In this document: positions 1 through 8,538 of the stretch, piece after piece
Position numbering within the stretch: the first letter of the stretch is position 1
How the letters are laid out: each line of letters starts with the position of its first letter
Assembly: GCF_001905885.1 (NCBI RefSeq)
Contig: NZ_LIYH01000002.1
Span: 611,591 to 675,590 of the forward strand
Direction of reading: 5' to 3'
DNA length: 64,000 bases
Origin: Streptomyces sp. CB03234
Lineage (GTDB): Bacteria; Actinomycetota; Actinomycetes; Streptomycetales; Streptomycetaceae
Made by a program: the position numbers and the translations under genes
The notes under the pieces: model-generated
The model's database searches: none
The model's input: the letters and a program-made list of their open reading frames with translations, nothing else
Told to the model about the DNA's origin: nothing

Positions 1-54
1 TGTGGCTGTGGTCGGGGCCGGTTGACGGGCATTCAGATCCGCGCGGTTTCGCGC

Positions 55-86
55 AAGGGGGCGCACCCGGCCGGGTGCGCCCCCTT
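55..86. terminator. 16-bp palindromic terminator of the gene left of the window
   Basis: Positions 55-70 and 71-86 are perfect reverse complements (AAGGGGGCGCACCCGG and its complement), and the right arm runs into CTTTCCT. A gapless GC-rich hairpin of this size with a short T-rich tail fits an intrinsic terminator for a gene ending just outside the window. The following 90 bp (110-200) are unusually AT-rich and probably carry the promoter of the next gene, but I cannot fix a -35/-10 pair. Confidence 0.6.
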
Positions 87-232
87 TCCTCACCCGATTC
101 CTGGCCGGATGCGTATCTCTTTGTAAAAAGACGTATCCGCTCAGTAAAGGTCAGGCGTAGGCTCAGGCATATGCGGATTGCGGTTTCGTGGGGATGCTTA
201 GAAGCGTGCAGGCCGGCGGAGGGTGAGGCGGG

Positions 233-412
233 ATGAGTGAGAGCGGCGCGGTCCTTCCCTGGCTGGTGATCCGGCAGGACGACAACGGCAACCACTATCG
301 GGTGGGCAGGTACGCGACCAGGGACGAGGCGCAGAAGATCGCCGACAGCCTCGATACCCGCGGACACAAGCAGCTCTACTGGGTGGAGCGCGTCGGTCAG
401 CCCGCGAGCTGA
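233..412 (+). CDS. SPOR-domain small protein (59 aa)
   Basis: This 59-aa basic/aromatic protein begins [20 protein letters not shown]. Its core ([19 protein letters not shown], then a short stretch ending LYWVER) has the alternating beta-alpha pattern of a single SPOR-type repeat, a fold that in larger proteins binds denuded peptidoglycan glycans at division sites. There is no signal peptide or membrane segment, so a cell-wall role is not shown. The ATG follows GAGG at 225-228. It stands upstream of a Nudix gene on the same strand. I recall this short protein as conserved in Streptomyces; its function is unknown to me. Confidence 0.7.
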   Translation: MSESGAVLPWLVIRQDDNGNHYRVGRYATRDEAQKIADSLDTRGHKQLYWVERVGQPAS

Positions 413-442
413 CCGCGGGCGGGGCGCCGGCCGGCCGCGGGT

Positions 443-456
443 TACGCTCCGGCGCA
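443..456 (+). promoter_or_regulatory. Possible leaderless -10 box of the Nudix gene
   Basis: TACGCT at 443-448 fits the TANNNT extended -10 pattern and ends 7 nt before the ATG at 456. There is no Shine-Dalgarno sequence between them. This spacing would start the transcript at or next to the start codon. I see no convincing -35. Confidence 0.35.
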
Positions 457-869
457 TGACAGATCGTGTGGTGGTGGCCGGGGCCGTCGTCGACCGGGGG
501 CGGCTGCTGGCCGCACGCCGTAGCGCCCCTCCGGAGCTGGCCGGCCGCTGGGAGCTGCCCGGCGGCAAGCTGGAGCCGGGCGAGAGCGCGCAGCAGGCGC
601 TCGTGCGCGAGCTGCGTGAGGAACTGGGCGTGGAGGCGGAGCCGGGCGAACGGATCCCCGGCGAATGGCCGCTGGCGCCCGGTTACGTACTCCAGGTGTG
701 GACGGCCCGGCTTGTCTCCGGTGAACCGCGCCCGTTGGAGGACCACGACGAACTGCGCTGGCTGTTCCGGTACGAACTGGACACTGTCGACTGGCTGGAT
801 CAGGACCGTCCCGCCGTGGCCGAGGTCGCGCGCCGACTGCCCACCGGGACGGCCGCCGACCCGGCCTGA
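456..869 (+). CDS. Nudix (MutT-like) (d)NTP pyrophosphohydrolase
   Basis: The 137-aa protein has the MutT layout: an N-terminal strand ([18 protein letters not shown]), a substrate-loop region ([15 protein letters not shown]), and the Nudix box from about residue 36 to 58 with the catalytic REXXEEXG core as RELREELGV. Such enzymes hydrolyse oxidised or other nucleoside triphosphates to monophosphates and pyrophosphate, with the box glutamates binding Mg2+. Length is typical for stand-alone MutT proteins (130-150 aa). It is cytoplasmic and lies alone between a SPOR-protein gene and a gene-free stretch. Substrate cannot be told from sequence; 8-oxo-dGTP is the family default. Confidence 0.88.
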   Translation: MTDRVVVAGAVVDRGRLLAARRSAPPELAGRWELPGGKLEPGESAQQALVRELREELGVEAEPGERIPGEWPLAPGYVLQVWTARLVSGEPRPLEDHDELRWLFRYELDTVDWLDQDRPAVAEVARRLPTGTAADPA

Positions 870-1278
870 CGGCCTGCTGATCCGACGCCCGGCCCCCACG
901 CCTGACGCCCTGCCCCCGCGCCCGACGCCCTGCCCCCGTGCCCGGCCGTGCCCTGAGCGGGCCCCGCCGACCCGGTGTGACGTGTGACGTGTGCCGTGGC
1001 GCCGGGCCGCAGTCGCCTGACGCCCCGTGGGGATCCGCCGCCCGAAGGCGGGGCGGTGTGCCGGTGCCGGGCCGGCGCCCGGCCGCGCGCAGTCGTTCGG
1101 GGGCGCGCCGACGCGCGCGGGCGGACGGTCCTCGGTGCGGAGTGCGCGGCCGCGGTGTACGCCGTTCGTGCCACGATGCGCCCACCGTGGCGATAGCCCG
1201 CCCTGAATATCGGGTATGTGCTGATTAACCCACCGAAATTGGACGTGGGTCTGCTGCTCGGTCTGGGAAGTGGTCGGC
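870..1278. other. Gene-free stretch with tandem repeat and promoter-like AT patch
   Basis: No coding region is convincing here. The left part holds a 20-bp imperfect tandem repeat (881-940) and a short TGTGACG-type direct repeat near 980-1000. The right part (about 1200-1245) is clearly AT-richer than its surroundings and probably holds the promoter of the following ATPase gene. Open frames through the stretch lack Streptomyces codon bias and family resemblance. Confidence 0.5.
881..940. repeat. 20-bp imperfect tandem repeat, three units
   Basis: Units at 881-900, 901-920 and 921-940 follow the pattern CCCGACGCCCTGCCCCCGNG with two to four differences each. They begin 12 bp after the Nudix stop codon. 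Confidence 0.6.
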
Positions 1279-1698
1279 GTGATCGACACCGAAGGCGAGT
1301 GCGCCGAGTGGACTTTTCCGGCTGAACTCGACGCCGTACGCGCCGCCCGCCATGCGGTCCGCGACACGCTGCGCGCGTGGCGGCTGGACCCGGCGATCGG
1401 CGATGTGACGGTGCTGCTGGTGAGCGAGCTGGTGACCAATGCGCTGCGGTATGCCTCGGGCCCGATCGGAGTCCGGCTGATCCGGCTCCACCCTGATGAG
1501 GAACCCTTCCCCTCTCACCCGGCGCTGCTCGTCGAGGTCTCCGATCCGCTTCCGGATCCGCCCCTGGAACGGGTCGCCGGCCCGGACGACGAGGGCGGCA
1601 GAGGGCTGCAACTCGTCGCTTGCACCGCCCGCCGCTGGGGGACCCGAAAGGGCAGGTCGGGCAAGACGGTGTGGTTCGAGCTGGCCCTGCCTGGTTAG
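1279..1698 (+). CDS. Stand-alone anti-sigma-type HATPase (RsbW/SpoIIAB-like)
   Basis: This 139-aa cytoplasmic protein is one GHKL ATPase domain of the serine-kinase anti-sigma type. The N box is in VSELVTNALRY (about residues 46-56), followed by D-x-L-P-x-P-P and the G box region GGRGLQLV, ending in a strand with GKTVWFEL. Such domains bind ATP and phosphorylate STAS anti-anti-sigma proteins or hold sigma factors. A GTG at 1270 is also in frame, but GGGAAG at 1265-1270 is better placed for the GTG at 1279. The domain closely resembles the last 130 residues of the next gene product, 150 bp downstream, so the two may act on the same partner. No sigma factor or STAS gene adjoins. Confidence 0.8.
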   Translation: MIDTEGECAEWTFPAELDAVRAARHAVRDTLRAWRLDPAIGDVTVLLVSELVTNALRYASGPIGVRLIRLHPDEEPFPSHPALLVEVSDPLPDPPLERVAGPDDEGGRGLQLVACTARRWGTRKGRSGKTVWFELALPG

Positions 1699-1846
1699 AA
1701 GACTGAAGGGACAACGATCACCTTCGGGCTCGGCTCAAAACGAACGAGACCACCCTGTGATCGTGAACGTCGTGCCGCCGGGGGCCGTAGTGCTGAATAC
1801 TGCGGGAATGGCCGGTCCGGTGCGGTGAGCTGGAGGGGACGGTCGC

Positions 1847-4387
1847 GTGAGCGAGATACCTGAGACGGCGAACAGCGTCATGTGGCAGAGCAGTCCGCCT
1901 GGCTCGATCTATGACTACATCAGAGTCGCGTCCTTCTCGATAGGCCCCGACGGGCTGGTCGACCAGTGGAGCCTGCGCGCCACCGACCTGTTCGGCATCA
2001 CCGCCGAGGAGGTCAGGGGCAAGGACCCGGTCGAGGCGTTCATGCCGGCCGAGCTGCGGCCGCGCGGCCACCGCAAGGTCTCCGAGATCCTTGACGGCAA
2101 GGAGTGGACGGGCCTGGTCCCCTTCCGGATGCCGGGGGAGCGGCGGACGCGCGGCATCGCCGAGGTCTATGTGATGCCGAGCGAGACCGAGCGCGGCGAG
2201 AAGGCGGCACTCTGCATCGTCGTCGATGTCCGCGCACTGCGCCGGATAGAGACCGATCTCGCCGCTTCGCAGGCCATTTTCGGCCAATCGCCCTTCGGTT
2301 TCCTCCTGTTCGGTACGGACCTCACGGTCAAGCGCGCCAACCAGCGCTTCGCGACCGTCTTCGGCGGCTCCGCCGACGACCACCGCGGCCGCACCGTCCA
2401 CGACTACCTCTCCCGTCCCGAGGCCGAGCGGATGACCGCCGCCCTGCGACGGGTGCTGGAAACCGGCGAGTCCGTCACCGACCTGTCGATCACCGGAGCG
2501 GTGCCGGGCAGCACCGAACGCCGGCACTGGTCGATCAACCTCTACCGCGTACACAGCGGATCCGGCCGCCCCATCGGCGTGGCCGGACTCGGCACCGACG
2601 TCACCCGGCGCCAGATCGCCGCCCGCGAGGCGGCCAGCGCCCGCCGCAACCTGGCCCTCCTCAACGACGCGGGCGCCCGCATCGGCAACTCCCTCGACCT
2701 GGAGACCACCGCCCGCGAACTCCTCGACGTCGCCGTGCCCGGCTTCTGCGACCTCGCCTCCGTCGACCTCTACCAAGGGCTGCTCAGCGGTGACGAGGCA
2801 CCACCGGGAAGGGCGGACGGCGCCAGCGCCGAACTGCGCCGGGTCGCCTTCGCCAGCGCCGTCTCCGACGCCCCCCTGGTGAGCGCCGGGTCCACGCCCG
2901 GATGCTGCGAGACCGCGCCCATAGACGTCGGCGCCGTCCACCGCTACCCGTTCAACTCGCCCTGCGCGGGCGCCCTGCGCACCGGGCGGCTGCGTGACAT
3001 GCCGGGTGTCGACGGCAGCCTCGTGCAGTCCACCCTCGTCGTGCCGATGGTCGCGCACGACACCGTCGTCGGACTGGCGCAGTTCTCCCGCACCAAGGGC
3101 AGCGAGCCCTTCGGCGAGCGGGACCGCGCGCTCGCCGTCGAGCTGGCCGCCCGCGCGGCGGTCTGCATCGACAACGCGCGCCTCTACCGGCGGGAGCACG
3201 AGCGGGCCCTGATCCTCCAGCGCAGCCTCCTCCCGCCCGGCGACCCCGAGGCCGCCGGCCTGGACATCGCCTGCCGCTACCTGCCCGGCAACACCGCCAC
3301 CGAGGTGGGCGGCGACTGGTTCGACGTCATCCAGCTGCCCGGCCACCGCACCGCCCTGGTCGTCGGCGACGTCATGGGGCGCGGGCTGCGGGCCGCCGTC
3401 GCCATGGGGGAACTGCGCACCGCCGTACGCACCTTGGCCCAGCTCGACCTGGAACCGGCCGAGGTCCTCTCCCACCTCGACGAGATCGCCCGGGGCCTCG
3501 GCACCCCCACCGGAGGCGGGCAGGCCTCCCGGGTCACCACCAAGGCACGCGGCCCGGAGCTGTCCGAGGTCTACCTCGCGACCTGCGTCTACGCCGTGTA
3601 CGACTCCGTCACCCGCCGCTGCACCTTCGCCAACGCCGGCCATCTGCCACCGGTGCTCGTCGAACCCGGCGAGGCGGCGCTGCTGCTCGACGTACCGCCC
3701 GGGATGCCGCTGGGCGTCGGCGGCGAACCCTTCGAGGAGGTGGAGATCGAACTCCCGGAGGGCGCGCTGCTCGCCCTGTACACGGACGGGCTCGTCGAGT
3801 CCCGCGACCACCCCCTCGACGAGGGCATACTGGCCTTCCGCAGCGCGCTGACCGACCCCGGCCGACCGCTGGAGGACGTCTGCGACCACGTCCTGAACAC
3901 CCTCGACACCCGGCACGGCGAGGACGACATCGCGCTGCTGATGGCCCGCATCCAGGGGCTGCCGGCCGAGGCCGTCGGCGACTGGCGGCTGCCCCGCGAG
4001 CCCCGGTCGGTGGGACGCGCCCGGGAGCTGGCCCGCGCACAGCTGACCGCCTGGGACCTCGAACCGCTCGTGGACACCGTCGAGCTGCTCGTCAGCGAAC
4101 TCGTCACCAACGCGCTGCGCTACGGCGAGGGTGAGATACGGCTGCGCCTGCTGCGCGACCGCACCCTCGTCTGCGAGGTGTGGGACGCGGGCCTGGTCCA
4201 GCCCCGGCGGCGCCGGGCCCGCGACACCGACGAGGGCGGCCGCGGCCTCCAGCTGGTCGGCCTGCTCAGCGCGGGCTGGGGCTCGCGCCGCACACCGCGC
4301 GGCAAGACCGTCTGGTTCGAACTGCCCCTCCCGGTCGGTGACGCCACGACGGAACCGACGGTCGACCAGCTGCTGAGCATGTTCTGA
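1847..4387 (+). CDS. PAS-PAS-GAF-SpoIIE phosphatase with C-terminal anti-sigma HATPase
   Basis: An 846-aa multidomain regulator. Residues about 20-125 and 130-255 look like PAS sensor domains (the second with FGQSPFGFLLFGTDL), about 270-450 like a GAF domain with several cysteines, about 460-690 is a SpoIIE/PP2C serine phosphatase, and about 700-835 is a HATPase. The metal-binding aspartates of the phosphatase are visible as EVGGDWFD (D490) and VGDVMGRG (D508). The ATPase N box is SELVTNALRY and the G box GGRGLQLV. Phosphatase and kinase in one chain suggest a partner-switch regulator that both dephosphorylates an anti-anti-sigma protein and phosphorylates or sequesters. The GTG start is preceded by GGAGGGGAC. 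No transmembrane segment is evident, so it should be cytosolic. Confidence 0.9.
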   Translation: MSEIPETANSVMWQSSPPGSIYDYIRVASFSIGPDGLVDQWSLRATDLFGITAEEVRGKDPVEAFMPAELRPRGHRKVSEILDGKEWTGLVPFRMPGERRTRGIAEVYVMPSETERGEKAALCIVVDVRALRRIETDLAASQAIFGQSPFGFLLFGTDLTVKRANQRFATVFGGSADDHRGRTVHDYLSRPEAERMTAALRRVLETGESVTDLSITGAVPGSTERRHWSINLYRVHSGSGRPIGVAGLGTDVTRRQIAAREAASARRNLALLNDAGARIGNSLDLETTARELLDVAVPGFCDLASVDLYQGLLSGDEAPPGRADGASAELRRVAFASAVSDAPLVSAGSTPGCCETAPIDVGAVHRYPFNSPCAGALRTGRLRDMPGVDGSLVQSTLVVPMVAHDTVVGLAQFSRTKGSEPFGERDRALAVELAARAAVCIDNARLYRREHERALILQRSLLPPGDPEAAGLDIACRYLPGNTATEVGGDWFDVIQLPGHRTALVVGDVMGRGLRAAVAMGELRTAVRTLAQLDLEPAEVLSHLDEIARGLGTPTGGGQASRVTTKARGPELSEVYLATCVYAVYDSVTRRCTFANAGHLPPVLVEPGEAALLLDVPPGMPLGVGGEPFEEVEIELPEGALLALYTDGLVESRDHPLDEGILAFRSALTDPGRPLEDVCDHVLNTLDTRHGEDDIALLMARIQGLPAEAVGDWRLPREPRSVGRARELARAQLTAWDLEPLVDTVELLVSELVTNALRYGEGEIRLRLLRDRTLVCEVWDAGLVQPRRRRARDTDEGGRGLQLVGLLSAGWGSRRTPRGKTVWFELPLPVGDATTEPTVDQLLSMF

Positions 4388-4404
4388 GGCCCGGCGGCCG
4401 GAGG

Positions 4405-5118
4405 TCAGGCGGCCGCTTTGAGGGCCGCTAGCCGGGCCTCGATCTCCGCGCGGTCGCCGAGGCCCTCCAGCTGCTCGAACTGCGCGTCCAGCGAGGACGC
4501 GGCCAGCTCCTGCTTGCCCAGGGCCTTGGCCTCCTCCCGTCGCACCTTGTCCTCGAAGCGGCTCAGCTCGCTCGTGGGGTCCAGCAGGTCGATGCTCCTG
4601 ACCGCGTCCATCATGCGGTTCTGCGCCCGGGCCGACGCGGCGCGGGCCACCAGCTCGTCGCGCTTCGCCCGCAACTGGGTCAGCTTCGCCTTCATCTCCT
4701 CCAGGCCGGCCTTGAGCGTGTCCACCACCTCCCGCTGGGAGGCGATGGTCGGCTCGGCGGTCCTCGCCTCCTTCTCCGACTGGAGCTGCCGCCCCAGCGC
4801 CACCTTGGCCAGGTTGTCGAACTTGTCCGCCAGGGCCGGCCGGTCCGACGCGCGCAGCTCGTCCGCCTTCCTGCTGGCCGCCCGGGCCTTCTCGCCCCAC
4901 TCCCGGGCCGCGTCCACGTCCTCCTGGTGGTCCTGCTCCAGCAGGCGCAGATTGCCGATGGTGGACGCCACCGCCTGCTCGGCCTCGGTGATGTTGGCGG
5001 TGTAGTCGCGGATGAGCTGGTCCAGCATCAGCCGCGGGTCCTCGGCCTGGTCCAGCAGCGCGTTGACATTGGCCTTCGCCAGCTGGGCGACCCGGCCGAG
5101 GACGGTCTGCTTGGTCAT
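4405..5118 (-). CDS. PspA/IM30 family envelope-stress protein
   Basis: The 237-aa protein is almost entirely predicted helix and coiled coil with charged heptads (for example EKEARTAEPTIASQREVVDTL), the hallmark of PspA/IM30/Vipp1. These ESCRT-III-like proteins polymerise on the inner leaflet and protect membranes under stress. The N-terminus (MTKQTVLGRVAQLAKANVNA) has the amphipathic helix that binds membranes, and the segment AEDPRLMLDQLIRDY is characteristic. It lies 41 bp downstream of the TPM-domain membrane protein gene on the same strand and is probably co-transcribed. Its 3' end converges with the phosphatase gene, with 17 bp between. Confidence 0.9.
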   Translation of the reverse strand: MTKQTVLGRVAQLAKANVNALLDQAEDPRLMLDQLIRDYTANITEAEQAVASTIGNLRLLEQDHQEDVDAAREWGEKARAASRKADELRASDRPALADKFDNLAKVALGRQLQSEKEARTAEPTIASQREVVDTLKAGLEEMKAKLTQLRAKRDELVARAASARAQNRMMDAVRSIDLLDPTSELSRFEDKVRREEAKALGKQELAASSLDAQFEQLEGLGDRAEIEARLAALKAAA

Positions 5119-5159
5119 GGCACTTCTCCTTGTACGTCCGATGAAAGGGAGGAGCCGGA

Positions 5160-7343
5160 TCAGAACCGGCCGCCACCGCCGAGCCGGCCACGCGTGCCCC
5201 CGCCGCCGAAGCGGCCGGGCCCGCCGCCTCCGCCCGAACCCCCGCCGAAGCCCCCACCGAATCCGCCACCGAAGCCCCCGCCGTACCCGCCGCCATGTCC
5301 CCCGCCTCCCCGTCCACCACCGCCGAACAGTCCGCCGAGGAGGATCCCGCCGAGCACCGCACCGCCGAGCCCGCCGCCACCTCCTGCCTTGGATACACCG
5401 CCCGGCCCGATCGCGTTCCCATACCCGCTCACGTCCTGCTCGGCCAGGCTCTGCGCCTGCCGGGCCAGCACATCGGCCTGCCGCGCCTCGGCCAGCGCGC
5501 CCTGCGCGTCACCCGCGCCGGCCCCGTCACCCCCGCCGGCCCCGCCGCCCGCGCCGGCCGCGCCACCCGCCGTGCCGCCGCCCTCCGCCAGCTCGTGCGC
5601 CCGCTCCAGCCGGCGCTGCGCCTCCGCCAGCCGGGTACGGGCCTGAGCGCCCACCGCCCCGCGGTGCGTCGTGATGTAGTCCGCCGCCGCCTCCACGGCG
5701 GACCCCGCCGTCAACATCGCCTGGTCGAGCAGCGCGCGTGCCCGGCGCGCGCCCTGTTCGCGCTCCCGCGCGCCCGCCAGGGCCTCGTCCAGCGCGGCGT
5801 CCGCCTCCTCGACCCGCCGCAGCGCGTCGATCGGGTCGTACCGCCCGCCCTCCACCGCGCTCCGTACGTCCGCGACGACCGACTCGGCGCGGGCGATCCG
5901 GCCCCGCAGGCCGGCCGTCGGCACCCCTTCCGCCGTGCCCTCCACCAGCCCGCCGGCATCGGCGAGGTCCGCCTCCGTGTCGGCGAGGGCGGTCGGCAGC
6001 CGGCCCGCGGCCTCCGCCAGTTCCCTCGCGCGCCGGTCCACGGCGTCGACGAGCCGCACCGCCTGGTCGAGAGCGCCCTCGGCGGCCCGTACATGAACCG
6101 CCGCCGTGGCGTTGTCGTCCCCCTCCACCGCCTCCCGCGCCCGCTCCAGGTTGTCCGAGGCGAACAGGAGGCGGTCCCTGGCCTGCCCGGCACCGCCCGC
6201 CACCGGCGCGGCCGCCGACTCCGCGTACCGCTCACGCATCGCGACGAGCGCCGCCTCCGCCAGGTCCGCCCGGCCGCTCACCTCACGGAACGACGACTCC
6301 GCCGCGGCCAGGGCCTCCGGCGCCGTACGCTCCAGGGCACGCAACCGGTCGAACGCCTCCGCCTCCGCGTCCAGCCGCCGGTCGGCGTCCCCGCAGCGCG
6401 CGACGATCTCCTCCAGCATCTGGCGGCGGGACGCCTCGTCCTCCGGGTACGCGTCGTCGAGTTCCTGGCGCAGCCGGAAGGCCGCCGTCAGCTCGCCCTT
6501 GGCGTACGCCACCGCCTCCGTGAAGGGTGTCGCCGCCTCCTCGCCGAACTGGGCGACGGCGAACCCCAGTTCCTCCTCGCTCGTCCGTACGGCGTCGTCC
6601 GTGTCGACGAGCACCTGCTTGGCGCGGGCGTCCAGCTCGTCCACGGAAGGCCCGGCCATGCCCCACCGCGGCTCGCCGTGCGGCGTGGTCCGCGTCGCGG
6701 CCCGCCGGCGCCGCTTGGTGTACGTGTACGCCGCCACCGCGCCGGCCCCGACGACCAGCACCACCGGAAGGATCAGATCGGCGCCCGGGCTCCCCTCGCC
6801 GCCCGGGTCCGCCGGCCCCGGCGTGATGGCGGGAGCGGGCACCGGCCGCCCGGCGAGTACGGCCTCGTACCCACGGGCGGCACCGATCGCCGCCCCCGCC
6901 CAGTCGTTCTGTCGCAGCGCCGGTTCGACGGCCGTCCGCGCGACCTCGTCCAGCGCTGCCCGGGTGAGGCCGGAGCCGGGATCGGCGGAGTAGGCGTACC
7001 GCCGGTCGTGCGTCGCGACGGCGAGCAGCACGTCGTCCGCCCCGAGCCCGTTCCTGACCGCGGTGGTGTCGGCCCAGTCCTGTGCCGAATGCCCGGAGAA
7101 GTCGCGCACGTATACGACGAAGAGCTGGACGCGCCGTTCGTCGTACAGCGCTTCGAGGGCTTGGGCGACCTCGCGCTCGCGGCCTTCCAGGGCGGCGACC
7201 TTGTCGGTGATCTGGCCCTGCCGGGACAGGTCGACCGGATCGTCGGCGTGTGCGCCCGGCACGCCGGGCAGGACCAGCCACCACGCCGCCACCAGTGCAC
7301 CGAGCAGGACAGCGAGGAAGGCCCGGGTGGCTATCCGCGTCAC
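5160..7343 (-). CDS. TPM-domain membrane protein with long coiled coil and Gly-rich tail
   Basis: A 727-aa secreted or membrane protein with a GTG start. A signal peptide (residues about 8-32, ending PGAHA) precedes a TPM domain (about 35-175), the fold named for Arabidopsis TLP18.3 and Psb32. A proline-rich stretch then leads to a transmembrane helix (LILPVVLVVGAGAVAAYTY, about 200-220). After it comes a cytoplasmic alanine/glutamate-rich coiled coil of about 400 residues and a C-terminal glycine tail with GGGHGGGYGGGFGGG repeats. The topology puts the TPM domain outside and the coiled coil inside. It is the first gene of an operon with pspA, which suggests an envelope-stress sensor or anchor for PspA; that role is inference. 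Confidence 0.85.
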   Translation of the reverse strand: MTRIATRAFLAVLLGALVAAWWLVLPGVPGAHADDPVDLSRQGQITDKVAALEGREREVAQALEALYDERRVQLFVVYVRDFSGHSAQDWADTTAVRNGLGADDVLLAVATHDRRYAYSADPGSGLTRAALDEVARTAVEPALRQNDWAGAAIGAARGYEAVLAGRPVPAPAITPGPADPGGEGSPGADLILPVVLVVGAGAVAAYTYTKRRRRAATRTTPHGEPRWGMAGPSVDELDARAKQVLVDTDDAVRTSEEELGFAVAQFGEEAATPFTEAVAYAKGELTAAFRLRQELDDAYPEDEASRRQMLEEIVARCGDADRRLDAEAEAFDRLRALERTAPEALAAAESSFREVSGRADLAEAALVAMRERYAESAAAPVAGGAGQARDRLLFASDNLERAREAVEGDDNATAAVHVRAAEGALDQAVRLVDAVDRRARELAEAAGRLPTALADTEADLADAGGLVEGTAEGVPTAGLRGRIARAESVVADVRSAVEGGRYDPIDALRRVEEADAALDEALAGAREREQGARRARALLDQAMLTAGSAVEAAADYITTHRGAVGAQARTRLAEAQRRLERAHELAEGGGTAGGAAGAGGGAGGGDGAGAGDAQGALAEARQADVLARQAQSLAEQDVSGYGNAIGPGGVSKAGGGGGLGGAVLGGILLGGLFGGGGRGGGGHGGGYGGGFGGGFGGGFGGGSGGGGGPGRFGGGGTRGRLGGGGRF

Positions 7344-7454
7344 ATTCGTGAGGCTATGTCCGTGTGTGCGGGTGCGCGACCCAGCATCGATCGTGACTGT
7401 CAGTGACGAGCGCTAGTGTGGTGATCGTTCGGTACGGCTGATGGGGGGCTTGAT

Positions 7455-8519
7455 GTGAACGTGCGGACGACGCGGGTCATGCGGGCGATGCGGGGGATGC
7501 GAGCCAGATCGGGGAGCCCGGGACTCAGGTGGCTCAAGCGGGTCGCGCTCGCGCTGGTGCTGCTGATCGCGCTTCCCCCGCTCGCCGCCTGGGCGGCGCT
7601 GCGGATCAACTACGCCGGGGATCTGCAGGAGGGCACGAAGACACGCGGCAAGGACGCCATCTGGCTCGGGCACGCCTGGGTGGACGGGCGGAAGAAGGAC
7701 GCCGATCTCGACGCCTTCGCCGCGCGGATAAAGGGGACGGGCATCCGGGACCTGTACGTCCACGCGGGGCCGCTGGAGCACGACGGGACCCTGCCCGCCG
7801 CGCGGTACCCCAGGGCGCGGTGGCTGATCGACTCGGTGCACCGCGAGATGCCCGGCATACGGGTACAGGCCTGGCTCGGTGACGTGCTGGCCACCGAGGG
7901 GCCGAACGGGCTGCGGCTGGAGCGGGCCGAGTCCAGGGCCGCCGTCGTGCGCTCGACGCGGCAGATCCTGGACGCGGGCTTCGACGGCGTCCACTTCGAC
8001 CTGGAGCCGCTGCTCTCCGACGACCCCCACTACCTCTCGCTCCTCGACGACCTGGGCGAGGTGACGCGGGCGCGCAAGGCACCGTTGTCGGTCGCCGCCC
8101 ACCAGATAGACCCGCTGCCCGGGGCCCACGCCGTGAACGGCGCGCTGAGCGGCAGCGAGAAGTGGTGGTCGCAGAAGTTCTTCGGGGAGGTGGCCCGCCG
8201 GGTCGACCAGATAGCGGTGATGTCCTACGACACCTGGATGCCGCTGGAGGGCATGTACGGCGGCTATGTCGCCCAGCAGACCTCGCTCGCCCTGGAGGTC
8301 ACGCCCGAGGACACCGATCTGCTGATGGGCCTGCCGTTCTTCCACGAGGACGACCTGGGCCACCACGAGTCGGCGGAGACCGTCGCGGCCGCGGTCCGCG
8401 GCACCAGGCTGGGCCTGGGGCGCACGGACCGCGACCGGGAGCGGTTCGGAGTCGCGCTGTACGTCGACTTCGCCGCGAAGGAGGAGGACTGGGCCGCGTA
8501 CAAGGCGGGCTGGCACTAG
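7455..8519 (+). CDS. Secreted or membrane-anchored GH18-like protein
   Basis: The 354-aa protein starts with a basic region and one hydrophobic segment (residues about 22-48, ALALVLLIALPPLAAWAAL), either an uncleaved anchor or signal peptide. The rest reads as a TIM barrel: repeated strand-turn units and, at residues 177-184, DGVHFDLE, which matches the GH18 DxxDxDxE catalytic pattern except that the second aspartate is His. E184 would be the acid. It resembles chitinase-type or YaaH/poly-GlcNAc hydrolase folds rather than any family I can name. The GTG start lies in a divergent region shared with the TPM gene. It converges on the sdh operon. Confidence 0.65.
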   Translation: MNVRTTRVMRAMRGMRARSGSPGLRWLKRVALALVLLIALPPLAAWAALRINYAGDLQEGTKTRGKDAIWLGHAWVDGRKKDADLDAFAARIKGTGIRDLYVHAGPLEHDGTLPAARYPRARWLIDSVHREMPGIRVQAWLGDVLATEGPNGLRLERAESRAAVVRSTRQILDAGFDGVHFDLEPLLSDDPHYLSLLDDLGEVTRARKAPLSVAAHQIDPLPGAHAVNGALSGSEKWWSQKFFGEVARRVDQIAVMSYDTWMPLEGMYGGYVAQQTSLALEVTPEDTDLLMGLPFFHEDDLGHHESAETVAAAVRGTRLGLGRTDRDRERFGVALYVDFAAKEEDWAAYKAGWH

Positions 8520-8538
8520 GCCCGGTCCGGGGCGGGGG

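Noticed and set aside
1718..5422. Very long open frame on the minus strand opposite the phosphatase gene
   Set aside because: It is the antisense shadow of a high-GC gene and runs across the pspA gene in another frame; its product is low complexity with no family resemblance.
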